Shown: positions 35,101 to 44,523 of the stretch, piece after piece | Numbering within the stretch: the first letter of the stretch is position 1 | How the letters are laid out: every line of letters begins with the position of its first letter | Origin: Saturnia japonica | Lineage: Eukaryota; Arthropoda; Insecta; Lepidoptera; Saturniidae | Reading direction: 5' to 3' | Length of the DNA stretch: 64,000 nt | NCBI GenBank assembly: GCA_033032175.1 | Contig: CM065319.1 | Location: forward strand, 12,249,018-12,313,017 | Notes under the pieces: model-generated | Told to the model about the DNA's origin: nothing | Databases searched by the model: none | What the model saw: only the letters and a program-made list of their open reading frames with translations | Position numbers and translations under genes: made by a program

Positions 35101-38100
35101 TTATCGACTTTGCCGTGGTTTTTTTCGCTTTCGGTTCAGTTGGAAGACGCCACTCCGATGCTTGTTGACTAGTTTGCATGTCAAACTCGTAAACCCACGT
35201 CTCGTCACCAGTAACAAAGCGTTTCATGAATATTGGGTCGGAATTGACTCGTTCTAGCATGTCCTCAGCGACTCTTATGCGATTGAGTTTTTAGAGAAAA
35301 TTCAGGTATTTTGGGACTAGCCTAGTGGCAACATGTTTCATACCCGAGTTATTATTTAAAATGATACCGAGCGACTCGTGGGACAAAGAAAATTCAGTGG
35401 ATATCTCACTAAAACTTGAATGAGGATTTTCAGTCACTTTTGCGATGTTAACTTCAGTTAACGACGTTGATGGCCTACCAGAGCGATGTAAATTTTCCAG
35501 CATATCTCGACCGCTTTTGAACGCTTTGTACTACTGATAATCACTAGTTTTTAATAAAGTCAATTCACCGTAAGCCTTATGCAACAATTTCAGAGTCTCA
35601 GAACACGAAGTTGCATTGGCGATGCAAAATTTAAGTCAAACTCTTTGTTCGATGTTTTTGTCCAATATAAAATTCACAATAGACACTACATAATAATATG
35701 ATCTACTAACTAACAACAGCGCTGTATTTAATCTAAATGACAGATGCAATTCAAACTCCGGGCCCAAATGACAAAGAGTTGTGCCAATATAACAACAACA
35801 AAAAAACATTGAATTTGTAACCATAAAAAAATCACCCATTCCCGAAACTTTTTTAACTAAATGTATGTATTCCTCCGCAGGGAAGAAAGCGAGCGCAAGG
35901 CTGCAAGTACACGAAATGACATAACAAATCTGATGGGCGAAGTGCAGGTAAGGGTGTTAAACAACATTGATATGTTTTTACGCAATGTAGGTACCCATTA
36001 ATATTCATCCAACACCACACTATTGTAGTTTCGAGTTTGAAAATTTTCAAATATTCTGTAACTAGATTTCTCAGTTGCGTTTGTTGTCACTACCAAGTAG
36101 GTTTTAATATGATGAAAAACCAATCCAAATATTTTGGTGAATGCGGCTGTAAAATTACGGAAACCTTGGTGCGCGATTCCGACCCGCACTAGACCGTTTT
36201 TTTTTATATCCATCTCCTAGACTTCACTGTTTATGAGATTTCACTATTTCTTAAAGACAAATCATCTCAATCAAGACTTGGCCCGTTGTATACAGCATGT
36301 TTTCTTGGGATCCGTAATTATTCGAAACATTTATGGATAGGTACTGGATAAGGTTACGGTTTCTGATATTTTTATTTCCGCTATCGATAGTTTTCGGTAC
36401 AATTAGGCAGCTCAATATCAACTTTGGTTTATTTATATTTTGTAATGTAGGTACGTACAAACTTTTCGGATTATTAGTAAGTAATATTTTTAAACTTTTA
36501 AGAAACTAGTGTAAAATTTAATGTCGATATTATAATGAAATATGATGCCGATACATCGGTACACGCAGAATGGGTCGCGGGTTGCGGACATTCTGAAAAC
36601 GGAGATTCACACGCTCAAAGCAAACGCAGCCGCCGAGCAAGACTCGCTCAGGCAGGAGGGAGCAAGGCACCGCGCGCGGGCTGACAACCTCGAGATCACT
36701 AATAAGGTCAGTTCTTTAACAATAATTATTATTGTTCTCGTCCATGGAATTGTAACTGTTTAATGTGACTGAAAGCAGGTCACTTACCTTCGTTTTCCAG
36801 CAATTTATCTAGAAGACGACCGCTAACGCTTTGTTTTAGTAATTTTCAAATCAAAATTAATTTAAAGACTTTATAACAACACGTGTATTATAAAAAACTG
36901 CGCTGTACTTAGTTGTACTGTCATAAAACTAAAAGTACACATATTTACGAAAATATTTCACAAGACATCATAATCGTAAGGTATTAAAACTATGTGTAAG
37001 TTAACCTATCGATAGGTGTTAGAAAATACCTAGAACCAGTTTGTTGGGTGGAGTGGACTGCCCCCTTGATTTATTGATTTGTTGAGGTACTTACTTTTTC
37101 TTTCTTTGCTTTGTTTTGTAGGAGTAGGTGTCCAGATACATAAACAGGGTTATTGTTAATTCGACGTATTCTCGTTACGAAGTGATAGGGGTGACTATTT
37201 GTGATAATTTTAACCCCCATATGCAATAAGCAAAAGTGAACCATTTCTGAGTTGTTTTTTAGCTTTTTACAAAATAAGTTACACTTTTTTTACAATAAAA
37301 TACATTGTTTTTCTTATTTACACTATTCTTAATTCAAATTTAGAAAAAAATATTTTTTTTTAAACTATAATTTTTATTATGCAGAATGATGGTGGGAGGC
37401 GGGCGGCACTTTTAATAAGTTGCCTACGAGCCACTCTCTATAACTCTTTCTCTCTCCCTCATAAATGACGTAGACGAAGTTGCGCGGGTCAGCTAGTAAT
37501 AGATAAAAGTAAACAAATCAATTTGTATGGGTAACAATCAATTAAATTATACCGAAATAGAAAAAATCTTGAAACTAGCTTAAGTTTGAAAACTGCACAA
37601 CGATGATGAGTGGGTCAGTTTTAGTAATAAATTTGACATCATCGAGTCATCATCATCAGCCTATTCGTGTACTGATGAACTTAAGCAGCTTACAGGGCTC
37701 CGCGCCTTAGTACAGTTTCCGTACATCCAATCGCTTCCAAGCTGTTTTACGAAGAAAACGCTCCGTCAAGCCGTAAAGGACCCACACTGCTTAATAACTC
37801 TTTTATCCTATCCGTTAGCGGTTTACAATAACAGTAACCGATTCATGCTACTTCTAAAGTGTTATAAGCCTTTAACTGTGGACTATGACTCTGGTTCACT
37901 GATAGATGAATTCGTTTCAAATCATATTATAACGCAGACACTGCAAGTATGTACCTATATGTATAGCTTTTTACTATGACACATACAGGAAAATACCGTA
38001 AATCCTTATTACTGAATAAAAAAAATACTATTTTAAGCAAACATTACAGAATAAGGACAAAGACATCTCCGAGCTGAAGACAATCATTCAAGAGAAAGAC

Positions 38101-41100
38101 AAAGAAATTGTGAGTGTTCAAATATCAGAATAATTTGTTGTTTATTTACTTTCTCGTGTTTATTTTCCCGAATCCTCATTTTTATATGCGCATTATCTAC
38201 ACTCCTTTACCAAAAAAACAGGCACCTAAGGAAATTTACGTTCTAAGGTCGATTTCAGTTAATTAAATTGTTGTTTGTCTGTATACTTATAATCGTGTAA
38301 ATTAGTATGCTTGAAGTGAATTCTGACAAGATTTTTATGAATTTTCGATGAATTCCTTAAAACCGATGTACACGTTCCAACAATAAGAAGTAGTCAGCAA
38401 TAAAGACAAGATTTTTTTTTCATTTTTTTTATTATTAAACAAAGTTACAAATGTAGAAACCTAATAACGACAAGACCTGAATCTTTCTGGACATGCTTTC
38501 CACGATATTTTTAATAATATTTTGAGGAATACTTTTCCACTCTTCTGCAGTGACTCTTATTAGCTCCCTGATGTTTTGTGGAGCAGGTTGCACTGATCTT
38601 ATCCGTCTCTTTAGAATATCCCAGACGTGCTCAATTGGATTGAGGTCAGGACTTCGAGCTGGCCAATCTAAACGACGGATCTCAACTTCTTCCATGTACG
38701 CTTCCACGTCGTTAGAATAATGAGCGCGAGCTTTGTCGTCCATAAAAATGGAATCTTCCTCAAGAGCAGTCAATGCGGGCTGTGCATGTGGAATTAGGAC
38801 TTCCAATGATGTACCGGTGTGCTTTTATGTTTCATTTTCTATGAAAACTAACTCCGTACGCTCCGTCCAATGACATTCTACAAACTAACTTCTACTCCTC
38901 TTACTTCATCAAGACTCTTCTTTAGGTCCTCACTTGATGCCTTAAGATTCTACGTGTGACTCACCGAAAAGCGTTCATCTCGTGCTTCTGTGCATCTTTT
39001 CCTTTCTGAACCTGGTCTGCTTTTGACCGCCTCTGGACAGTTGAACAACTCGCACATAAGCCGCTGAGACATAAGTTTGCGAACAACTTTCTTCAAAAGT
39101 AGGGCTATAAGCCAGTATCGTTTTATTAGTCATATCAGAAAGTAGTATTTAATGTAAAAAGAAAGATTAAATTATTTAATTTCATAACAGTTTCAGTAAT
39201 TCGCGCCATTAGTAAAGCAATTTTACATTATTCATTATATTTCTTTTGTTAATTTAAATTTGGAACGTAGGAATCAAGTAACAACCCAATAACAACCTAA
39301 TACAGCGACAACTTAATAAAACTTCTTTCTTGTAATAATTATTTAAGCAGAGAAAAATATTTAAGTTGCCCGTTTCTTTTGCTAAACGGCATACTAAAAT
39401 TAATAAATCTGTAGTCGGTACTTGAAGTGACATGTCGTGGTTTTTATTTTTAATTCATTTACCTAGGTTTTTGACCCTATATTGAATATGTAATATTGGT
39501 GGCGTTTTGCGTGATATAGTTTGGTTTTGGTGCATAAGTGAAGTGGATTATAAATATAAACTGAAAGCATTCATTTCGAGATCCCACAAAAACTTCCTAG
39601 AAAGTTCTAACAAGGGAGCCACCATCTTGTTAGGATACTGAATCGTCATAACACATGACACTATAATTCACTCGATAATGGCAGTAGTAATGGTCTTCAT
39701 TAAAGAGGATCGGTTGCTAAGTTAGGCAGAAGAAGAAGACATCAGTAGTCATGTGTGTACATGTAATATTTTTTCAAAATTTCCCGATAGACATACTTAC
39801 TGTTTAAAGGACACTGATTACGAATATGCCCTTAATTTTTTTTGTCTGTCTGTCTGTTTGTATTTCTGTATTTAACTAAAAAATGGCTTAACCAATCCTT
39901 ATGAAATTTTCCTGCTTATGTCATTTGTTATTTGATAGGGTACAAGAATTGTCAATAATATCAGTAAAAATAAAATTTTGAGAAGATAATAATTACTGCG
40001 TAACAAACGAGTGCGGAGCCGCGAGCACACCGCTAATTTGTTATATTTTTATAATTCGTTCAAAAGTGAAGATCATTAGTATTGCATGTCATCTAGCCAG
40101 AACATTATTTTGAATATGTTCCTGTTCCAATGTAGACACTCATAGAGTTCGAAAGAAATAAAAAAAATCTTAAGTTTCAAGTGTCTACCTTAATTCCTAC
40201 TTATTTAACTGTACCTCTTTGTAATGTAAGTGCCCTATCTGAATAACAAATGGAGGATTTTTGTCATTTAATTATTTTTTTTAGAATTTTTACAGATCCC
40301 TTAGCTGATATGATTTACTTATTATTAATTTTTGATGAAATTTTAGAAAGAACATGATTATTTGAACATTATTTAATCATTAATATTATGAAAATTTGTT
40401 CGTCTTGCTAAAACTCAAGTTATATTAGCGTATTATAAATATATTTTTTTATGTCGAAAATCCATGTTCTCTTTGAATCTAGCCGCTGCGGCTTTTACAG
40501 CATCACCGAACTTAGAATTCATAAGTAATAATTTCAATGTCTTTATATAATAATTTTACAACTATTTTAGATGTATTTGATCTTCACGTGATATTCTTCG
40601 TATAGTTTTTTATCATTCGTTCCAATTTGAATCTACTCTCGACCTCGAATTTTGATTTTATATGTATTTTTTTATTAAAGACTAACATTGTAGTGCGTTA
40701 CAGGAATGTTTAAAGAATAAGATCCGTGCAATGCAGAATACGATAGACAATATCCAAAAGGAGTTAACGGCTCGATTACAAGTCGGGCCGAGTCAGCGTG
40801 ATACGTGCCCCGAGCAGTCCGAGCGCCCTGAACGCGACCAACAGCCCAAAGTCACTAAAAACGACGACTTAAACATTTATAATTTTCTCAGTGACTCCAG
40901 CTCTGATTTTGACACCGTCCACGTAACTCTATTCATTTATTTTCTTAAATTTATAAGTATAGTTGTTATTATTATAGTAGCACTGCAAAGTGATGGCAAT
41001 GTACTTGATGGTAAGTACAGTACAACCTAAAAGCAACGGCGTGGCGCGGCGACCACTGAGAGAACAGCAGTTCATCGCATCCAGACTACCGATGGCTAGT

Positions 41101-42429
41101 CGCTGTCATATGTCTCGGCAGCTGAGTATACACTGGCTGATTCCGAAATATCAAAAGGGTCACTGACGGCTTTATTGCAATTCGTATAGTGGTCGCGATC
41201 CAACCGGGTACAGAACCCTACCACCCCGCTTGGTGACTGGCTCTGAATATATACCTACTGGATATATATTTTATAATATGATCCCGAAACATGACACGTC
41301 TAAGTGTGCTAATATGGCAGTTATAAAACCCAGTTTGTCCTACTGTTATTTAATTTATACTGTCTGGCAAAATAAATGCACTTTGGGTACATCACTGCTT
41401 ACGATCAGTTATGATCACCTTTAAAAGTGACTCAACAACAGCTAATGTCTTTTTTTATAGGAATAATGTAGAATGTATTGTCCTTTTTTCAATGAACTAT
41501 AGGGACATTCCATGTGAATGGAGCCTTCAGAACAACAAATGTGGGACGAGACATGCATTTTGCTCTGTATCCTTGACGACCAGATAACGACACGTGCGAT
41601 GAGCGATCGTATCAATAATGTTGCCAGGGCAGTTAAAATAAGTTTTACTGATTTTTTACCACTCCAACAGTGTAGTTGTTAATAGTCTCAAGAAAAAAAG
41701 GGATTGTATTTATTCTATGACTAACTATTTTCGAAACAACGTAGGTATAACATAATCAAAAATTACTTAAAGCGGACATAACAAAATTTTTCAACTGTCC
41801 ACTTTATGTGTACTTAATTAGTGTAATAATATCCACAGGATATATTTATGTAAATCTAAAGATTATAAAATACCGAATTGTGCAGACGGCGGTTATTAAT
41901 CGGCAGTTTGACGCGTTAGCAAAACGTGCTATAGAGAGCCTCACTGACGGTGAAATCGGTGCGGGTGCGGGTGGAGATAAAGTTTCAATTGGTGCCGGTT
42001 CGGAGGTGATAAACAGTACGGGAGCAACAAAAAGACTTCATGGACAGGTAATAAATAGTTTTATAGTTTTGATTCTTAGGCTTCAACGAGTGGGCTTCGG
42101 ATATGATTACCAACTCTGCGAGAGAAATTCTTAGATTGGAGCTAAAAATAGGATGATGTCAAACCATTTATATTCGATAAACTGATAAATTGTTAAAACA
42201 ATGTACTACAATCAGTACAAATTTTATAGCTTTGGTGAAGAATATTTAACATAATTATGTACTTTAATAAATACCTATTTACAGTCAGACGTTGGTTTAA
42301 TGTTTATTTAAATATTTTCAGTCTCCGGTGTTCATATCAGTCTCGGAAGTGAAAAAAGATTCAAACACGAAGAAGCGAAACTTTTTTAAAACTAAAAATA
42401 GCACGGCTAAGCAGAAGAAAATAAAATAA
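20187..42429 (+). CDS. Coiled-coil protein, candidate SYCP1-like transverse-filament protein
   Basis: Fourteen coding exons: 20187-20297, 20953-21116, 21290-21483, 23664-23770, 24830-24939, 25260-25413, 26206-26301, 33712-33917, 35881-35947, 36569-36706, 38050-38109, 40704-40922, 41886-42047, 42322-42429. All are GT-AG and phase-consistent, giving 631 aa. The protein is almost entirely heptad-rich and charged (residues about 1-500). It then has a non-coiled tail with an acidic Ser patch (NIYNFLSDSSSDFDT), a Gly-rich stretch and a basic C-terminus (AKQKKIK). There is no motor head, signal peptide or membrane segment. Residues about 60-160 (VQMENETLSMKYQDEL, the YITKVSDTLYRTR region, VSELREQYLQLQ) recall the conserved N-terminal part of vertebrate SYCP1, and the acidic tail recalls its C-terminal FDINSDSS segment. 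That would mean a role in meiotic synapsis, but this is from memory of family patterns only. Any long coiled-coil protein (centrosomal, Golgin) remains possible. Confidence 0.8.
20345..20960 (+). repeat. Tandem array spanning intron 1 and the exon-2 acceptor
   Basis: Four degenerate units of about 120-170 bp share CTTCGATAAATTG, CTACTAAATTATGCTTTT, TTCATCAGA, GTGGGCGAGTC and a 3' block. In two upstream units that block reads CCTATCAGGTAGCACAC (about 20618) and GGATCAGGTGGTGCAC (about 20736). The corresponding block of the last unit is GAATCAGGTCGCTCAG at 20946, the splice acceptor and first codons of exon 2. The array thus probably arose by duplication of the intron 1/exon 2 boundary. Confidence 0.7.
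21640..21895. repeat. Degenerate AATTCGAAT-type simple repeat
   Basis: A run of short alternating words such as TTCGAAT, ATTCCAAT, GAATTATTC and AATTCGTTT, many self-complementary, in intron 3. It can fold back on itself. The 60-codon open frame on the minus strand is a by-product of the repetition. Confidence 0.6.
22745..23015 (+). repeat. Dispersed LINE-like repeat (family L1a)
   Basis: Shares blocks with 46618-46895, 47070-47290 and 54908-55165: ATTAATTTGATATATCTCTTA, AAATAGCCTAAGTTACTCC, ATAACATCAGC, TGCCAGTGAAAGTCCCGTC and AACAAACAGACAAACGACAA. Such blocks are typical of non-coding 3' parts of lepidopteran LINEs. Confidence 0.6.
23205..23490 (-). repeat. tRNA-derived SINE, inverted copy
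   Basis: The reverse complement matches the SINE at 46288-46564: CTGGGTTCTATTCCCAGGTCG (a degraded Pol III B box), AGCTCGGAGTTAATC, GTGCCCGATTAAT, CAATAGGCTGGCC, ACACGGCGAACTCTGGGTGT and CTGCCTAACCCTTCGGGGAT. The A-box end is eroded. Confidence 0.75.
24000..24215 (+). repeat. Dispersed repeat R3
   Basis: Resembles 4085-4300 and 54425-54515: GATATCCAGTAATCGAG, CATGCACATAGTAATAAACTC and TCACAGTGACTCTC. The two short open frames here have no recognisable product. Confidence 0.45.
25502..25520. repeat. (TG)n microsatellite
   Basis: An uninterrupted TG run of about 19 bases in intron 6 of the coiled-coil gene. Confidence 0.9.
25645..25797 (-). mobile_element. Short Tigger/pogo-type MITE
   Basis: A 153-bp fold-back element. 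The left end CAGTATAAACTCTTTATAACG and the right end CGTTATAAAGAGTTTACACTA are inverted copies. It matches both ends of the larger element at 52915-53586 and retains its GTTGAAGTGAGCCCAAC and GTTAAAACCCACATATTGAAA blocks, in the opposite orientation. It is an internal-deletion derivative. Confidence 0.8.
26395..26545. repeat. Possible dispersed repeat in intron 7
   Basis: The wording 'AAACTCAAAAACTACTAGACCG' and 'GAGTAACATAGGCTATATTT' is familiar from common lepidopteran repeats. No second copy lies in this window, so the call rests on recognition alone. Confidence 0.35.
27679..30360 (-). pseudogene. LINE ORF2: endonuclease-reverse transcriptase, damaged
   Basis: Starts at ATG 30360 with an APE-type endonuclease N-terminus (LNISFFNARNLYPQRD, LLVQETLLKRGKR) and later ELDSDHRPVILQL. 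The reverse transcriptase follows: YRPISLLNTLGKIYERIL, QFGFRARHSCTHQVHRL, AVFFDVAKAFDKVWH, GVPQGSILAPSLFNLYVSDLP and the catalytic LYADDTVIY. It ends with the jockey-type C-terminus. Three damages are seen. The middle of the endonuclease, including the GDFN block, is missing. At that place (29991-30017) the sequence is a CGGTA repeat that also shifts the frame. A second shift lies near 29345-29360. The RT frame itself (29382-27679) is open over 567 codons. No mobility of its own is expected. Confidence 0.9.
30353..32200 (-). CDS. LINE ORF1: gag-like nucleic-acid-binding protein
   Basis: Uninterrupted 615-codon frame. Residues about 20-50 form a short coiled coil (LEARLRQLEAENQRL). A long Pro/Ala/Ser-rich stretch follows, then the jockey-gag core (KIGYTKARNIATGISLTM, VVLRRIPVEITPEEVFSSLE). 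The core ends in three CCHC-type zinc knuckles: CHNCQLYGHSARNC, CVKCLEDHPTREC and CVLCREEGHPANYRGC. In this clade the protein coats element RNA and aids nuclear entry or integration. Its stop overlaps the ORF2 start in the 8-base string ATGGCTAA (30360-30353), a layout compatible with termination-reinitiation. It is the best preserved part of the element. Confidence 0.88.
   Translation of the reverse strand: MNKIHSPDLQTATAMAELKYAELEARLRQLEAENQRLVNFMSLHMPELSNEYISRAQMADSLRPPSANQSAVTAHAIPSTSAAISPAAAPPGFTRPASVPATEYPHPTNLASASHAPSKSRAKSQQRSFTPGPYGRPAKPVAPAATTSTSLSNSFSALPVEIDIDAPVSPTPSSEMEFSLHFREPVLIPTEPTADNDEFTVVKSRKRAPRDSPVEENAAKTTKTANGSAAPAPSSNTDEPVVGKKQKPPPIIIHDKTVWTKLTNELKTLKIGYTKARNIATGISLTMSTSNCHRKLTTLLRSRNIPYYTYALEEERVLRVVLRRIPVEITPEEVFSSLEEQKFPIREVHRMYNKDKRALPMLVLILDKTPEGKKIFNLEIVCELSGITVEPPYKNSKPSQCHNCQLYGHSARNCFLRPRCVKCLEDHPTRECTRQRDSNTPPSCVLCREEGHPANYRGCPKAPHTTHPRRPWQAAPQRAPPASGSRAQPLLKPEVFPSLPTPRHIQATVGSPAPQVQPKPVRSTQNAWAPKPQPLMAMDNPAPRAPAPRAPASRATTMDDLMLSLTREHEIREILAYKAHMEQYGFVETIAAFPRFVETLQRLDREAANLRPLNG
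32761..32984 (-). repeat. 111-bp tandem duplication in the LINE 5' UTR
   Basis: Two copies (32761-32871 and 32872-32984) share ATAGCTTAA, AACTAGCTT, ACTGTGTRCT, GAACCGGCAGGCCTAGGACC, GGGTCCGTGGATCA and ACAAGTYGTACACTA. It lies upstream of ORF1 at the expected promoter position of the element. Confidence 0.8.
33362..33675 (+). repeat. Dispersed repeat R2, near-complete
   Basis: Starts TTAATAAATTCGTAGTTTAAT. Then come TTTCCTGATAGACAT, GATCACGAATGCGAC, AATTCAAAAACGGCTTGACCG, AGAATTGTCAAT, AAAATTACGAGACGA and TACTGCGTAATAAACGCGTGC, ending with GCCTAGCCGTTAG. It ends about 40 bases before exon 8 of the coiled-coil gene. Confidence 0.7.
34650..35850 (-). pseudogene. mariner-like transposase relic in intron 8
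   Basis: Minus-strand remnants appear in the right order for a transposase-type-1 protein. An N-terminal HTH part is at about 35640-35520 (TLKLLHKAYGELTLLKTSDY), followed by LHRSGRPSTSLTEVNIAKV (about 35500). The first catalytic block VTGDETWVYEFDMQTSQQ is at about 35210. The degraded remainder includes a PYSLDMASADFFLFPKLKL block where the third Asp should be, and ends near 34650. Many stops and shifts interrupt it. Its 5' edge reaches to about 30 bases before the acceptor of exon 9 (35880). Confidence 0.8.
37381..37497 (-). repeat. RTE-like LINE end fragment
   Basis: The reverse complement begins with ACTAGCTGACCCGCGCAAC and continues TTCGTCTACGTCATTTATGAG, the well-known lepidopteran RTE end motif. 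A related start, CACAACTTCGTCTGCGTCAC, occurs at 50514. It lies in intron 10 of the coiled-coil gene. Confidence 0.55.
38435..38815 (-). pseudogene. Tc1-like transposase, C-terminal fragment
   Basis: The minus-strand open frame keeps the second catalytic Asp region (SIFMDDKARAHYS) and the third block (RLDWPARSPDLNPIEHVWDI), followed by LKRRIRSVQPAPQNIRELI. This places it in the Tc1 (DD34-37E) branch of DDE_3. The N-terminal DNA-binding half and the first catalytic block are absent. It lies in intron 11 of the coiled-coil gene. Confidence 0.8.
39395..40035 (+). repeat. Dispersed repeat R2 split by an R1 insertion
   Basis: The left piece ATTAATAAATCTGTAGTC ends at 39416. The right piece resumes at 39745 with GTAGTCATGTGTGTACATG, then TTTCCCGATAGACAT, GATTACGAATATG, AGAATTGTCAATAA and TGCGTAACAAACGAGTGCGG. 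The 328 bp between is an R1 copy. Confidence 0.75.
39417..39744 (+). mobile_element. R1 SINE-like copy flanked by GTAGTC
   Basis: 328 bp bounded by a direct GTAGTC repeat (39411-39416 and 39745-39750), which looks like a target-site duplication. It starts GGTACTTGAAGTGACATG and ends with a GAA-rich tail (GGCAGAAGAAGAAGAC). It has no terminal inverted repeat, and the head is shorter than in other copies. All this fits a retroposed, 5'-truncated element. Confidence 0.7.
40484..40519 (-). repeat. Solo fragment of the jockey LINE 3' tail
   Basis: AGCCGCTGCGGCTTTTACAG followed by CATCACCGAACTT. The same words are in the LINE 3' UTR (27201-27232) and the fold-back at 49071-49262. It lies in intron 11 of the coiled-coil gene. 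Confidence 0.7.
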
Positions 42430-42486
42430 ACTTATTGGAATATACTTATGTTAGGCAAGTCTTATAGTTGAGGTTTTTTATGTCTG

Positions 42487-42492
42487 AATAAA
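42487..42492 (+). promoter_or_regulatory. Polyadenylation signal of the coiled-coil gene
   Basis: AATAAA lies 58 bases after the stop codon at 42427-42429 and is the first canonical hexamer after it. Confidence 0.65.
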
Positions 42493-42624
42493 ACACATAA
42501 CAATTTTAGAAGAATAAATAATCTCCTATATTTCATGATAATAATCCTATCTAATATGATATTTTTCTGCATTACTAATAATATTTTATAATACTCTATA
42601 ATATTGAATAATTTAGAATATATA

Positions 42625-44523
42625 AGGTGTGTGGACCATGGAAGGCCACTGTAACGAATAAACAGTTTTTATTAGTTCATTTACTGGATAAATGAAAGAA
42701 ACAAATTATTAATTAATACTTTGTTTTATTGTGTAACATATAAATTACTTTTTTTTATTCTAGATATTATCACTATTTATTAAACTTAACTTTTAATAAA
42801 CTCTTCCAAATGGCCTTGCAAGGAACAGGGCTCCATACAAGGCCAATATTATAATCAGTCGTTCAACTTAAAACTAGAGTTGTAATAATCAAAATATCCG
42901 CTTTTACAAAAACTACATTAAAAGCTCTTCCATTTAAATGCTTAACACATTATAATCTTCTTTAAAAAACTCAACGAACATTCCTTGAACACCATCGTAT
43001 AACTAAGAATATATTTATGGAAATAACTAAAAAATTATAGTAATGAGTATTATATTGATAATAAATAAATTGCCACTGCGTTTTAGAATTAAATTATTAA
43101 ATATTTTTTTACCTTTAACGGCCTTCCTAAGGGTCCGTTCTTTGTAAGGCCAAAATGTTCCTACGAAGGCCAAACTAACAATTATCATCAATAACAACCT
43201 TTTTTTAAATTTAATAAAATAATAGACACTACAGATTAAGTACTCTAATTATTACGAACTTATAATGGCACATAGTCAGTCTTGTCAGGATCGTCAGGAA
43301 TATTAAAAATCAACCATTCCTGAGATTAAAAAACGAAAATATTAGAAAACTTAAATTCTGAAATAAACTTATAAACTAAACAGGATAATAATTTTAGATA
43401 CGTATTTTAATCAGAGCATAAAAATACGAGATCTTTTTTAGTAAGACCAATACACTCCTCATGATACCACTTTTGATATTCGCTACATTGCCTCATGTCT
43501 TCGATTCTACACTCGCCACATACATGACAGTACCATTTCTTTTCAGCTTCTGCACTTTTCTTCATCTCTATTTTTAATCTTTTGCTATTTTCATCTTCTT
43601 ATTGTTTTGTTAGAACAGTAGTCTTCCCCATAATTTTAGTACTGTTACCGCTTAGTAAATGGTTTCAAAGTGTGCGTCTTGGAATATTGAATTTTAACGC
43701 TGTAGCATTTGTATTAAGTTGATTATTTTGTACTGCTTCCATGGCACGTCTTTAACTATCTTCATCCCATGAACTACCTCTTTTTTTAAGTTTTGAACCT
43801 GACATTCTTGAAATCTGAAATATGCGTATAAAAAGTAATCATCTGTTCAATCAACTTATTCTTATAACGATATTTACTGACTTAACATATACATGAAATA
43901 AATTTAAAGATATATCAGCATCTAATATAATAATTTTGAAAGGTATTTCTATTCAGTCTGAGTTAAAAAGTAGAATAATCCTTATAAATAATAATAATTT
44001 TATAAACACAAAACATTGTTTCAACTTTCCCGGTACGTATTTATAACTAAAAACTAAGTGTTCATATTTTCATGATTTGTAAATGTTCCTAGTAAGGCCC
44101 ATGTACCCTAGCAAGGCCAACGGTCAAATTCTTGATTGGCCTTGTAAGGAACCACCGGCTTTCATAGGAACTATAATGATATTTTAACTGAAATCGAAGC
44201 AAAATTATTATCTTTTTCTTTAGTACCATAACAAATCCTTATACGACAACGTACTGTAAAAAAAAATGATAATAGGTTATTTACATAAAAACTTACCTTT
44301 TGCTGTGCGCGCGAATAACAATTTTAACTTCGAAGACAAAAATCTACGAAGCAAGGAACCGTACCAACAAAATAGCTACGCGAGCGACTCGCCGCCGCGT
44401 CTGTGTCTTTGAGTTTCATGTAGCTTAGTGTGAGTGGAAGGAATTTATCATCACAAGACATTAACTATGACTTTTTTATAGTTGGCCTTCAAAGGAGCAT
44501 GGCCTTCCATGGTCCACCCACCT
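42625..44523 (-). mobile_element. 1.9-kb pogo-like element with TIRs and TA duplication
   Basis: Left end AGGTGTGTGGACCATGGAAG (then GCCA). The inverted right end is AGGTGGGTGGACCATGGAAG (then GCCA). TA flanks both (42623-42624 and 44524-44525). Inside, several copies of a subterminal word resembling GGCCTTGCAAGGAAC occur on both sides (about 42812, 43120-43170, 44090-44155), as expected for transposase-binding sites. Only the two ends of the transposase gene remain, so it is probably non-autonomous. Confidence 0.85.
43407..43805 (-). pseudogene. Psq-HTH plus zinc-finger remnant of a DDE_1 transposase
   Basis: Starts at ATG 43805. A psq-type HTH is visible (AMEAVQNNQLNTNATALKF, then NIPRRTL). 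It is followed directly by a C-terminal cysteine/histidine module, WYCHVCGECRIEDMRQC...WYHEECIGL, of the PHD/C2H2C-like kind found at the end of some pogo/jerky-like transposases. The stop is at 43407. Three in-frame stops interrupt it. The DDE catalytic core that should lie between the two modules is missing, so this is an internal-deletion derivative. Confidence 0.7.

Noticed and set aside
20953..36706. Myosin or kinesin tail as identity of the coiled-coil gene
   Set aside because: No motor-domain exon upstream; the gene starts with its own ATG exon and the total length is only 631 residues.
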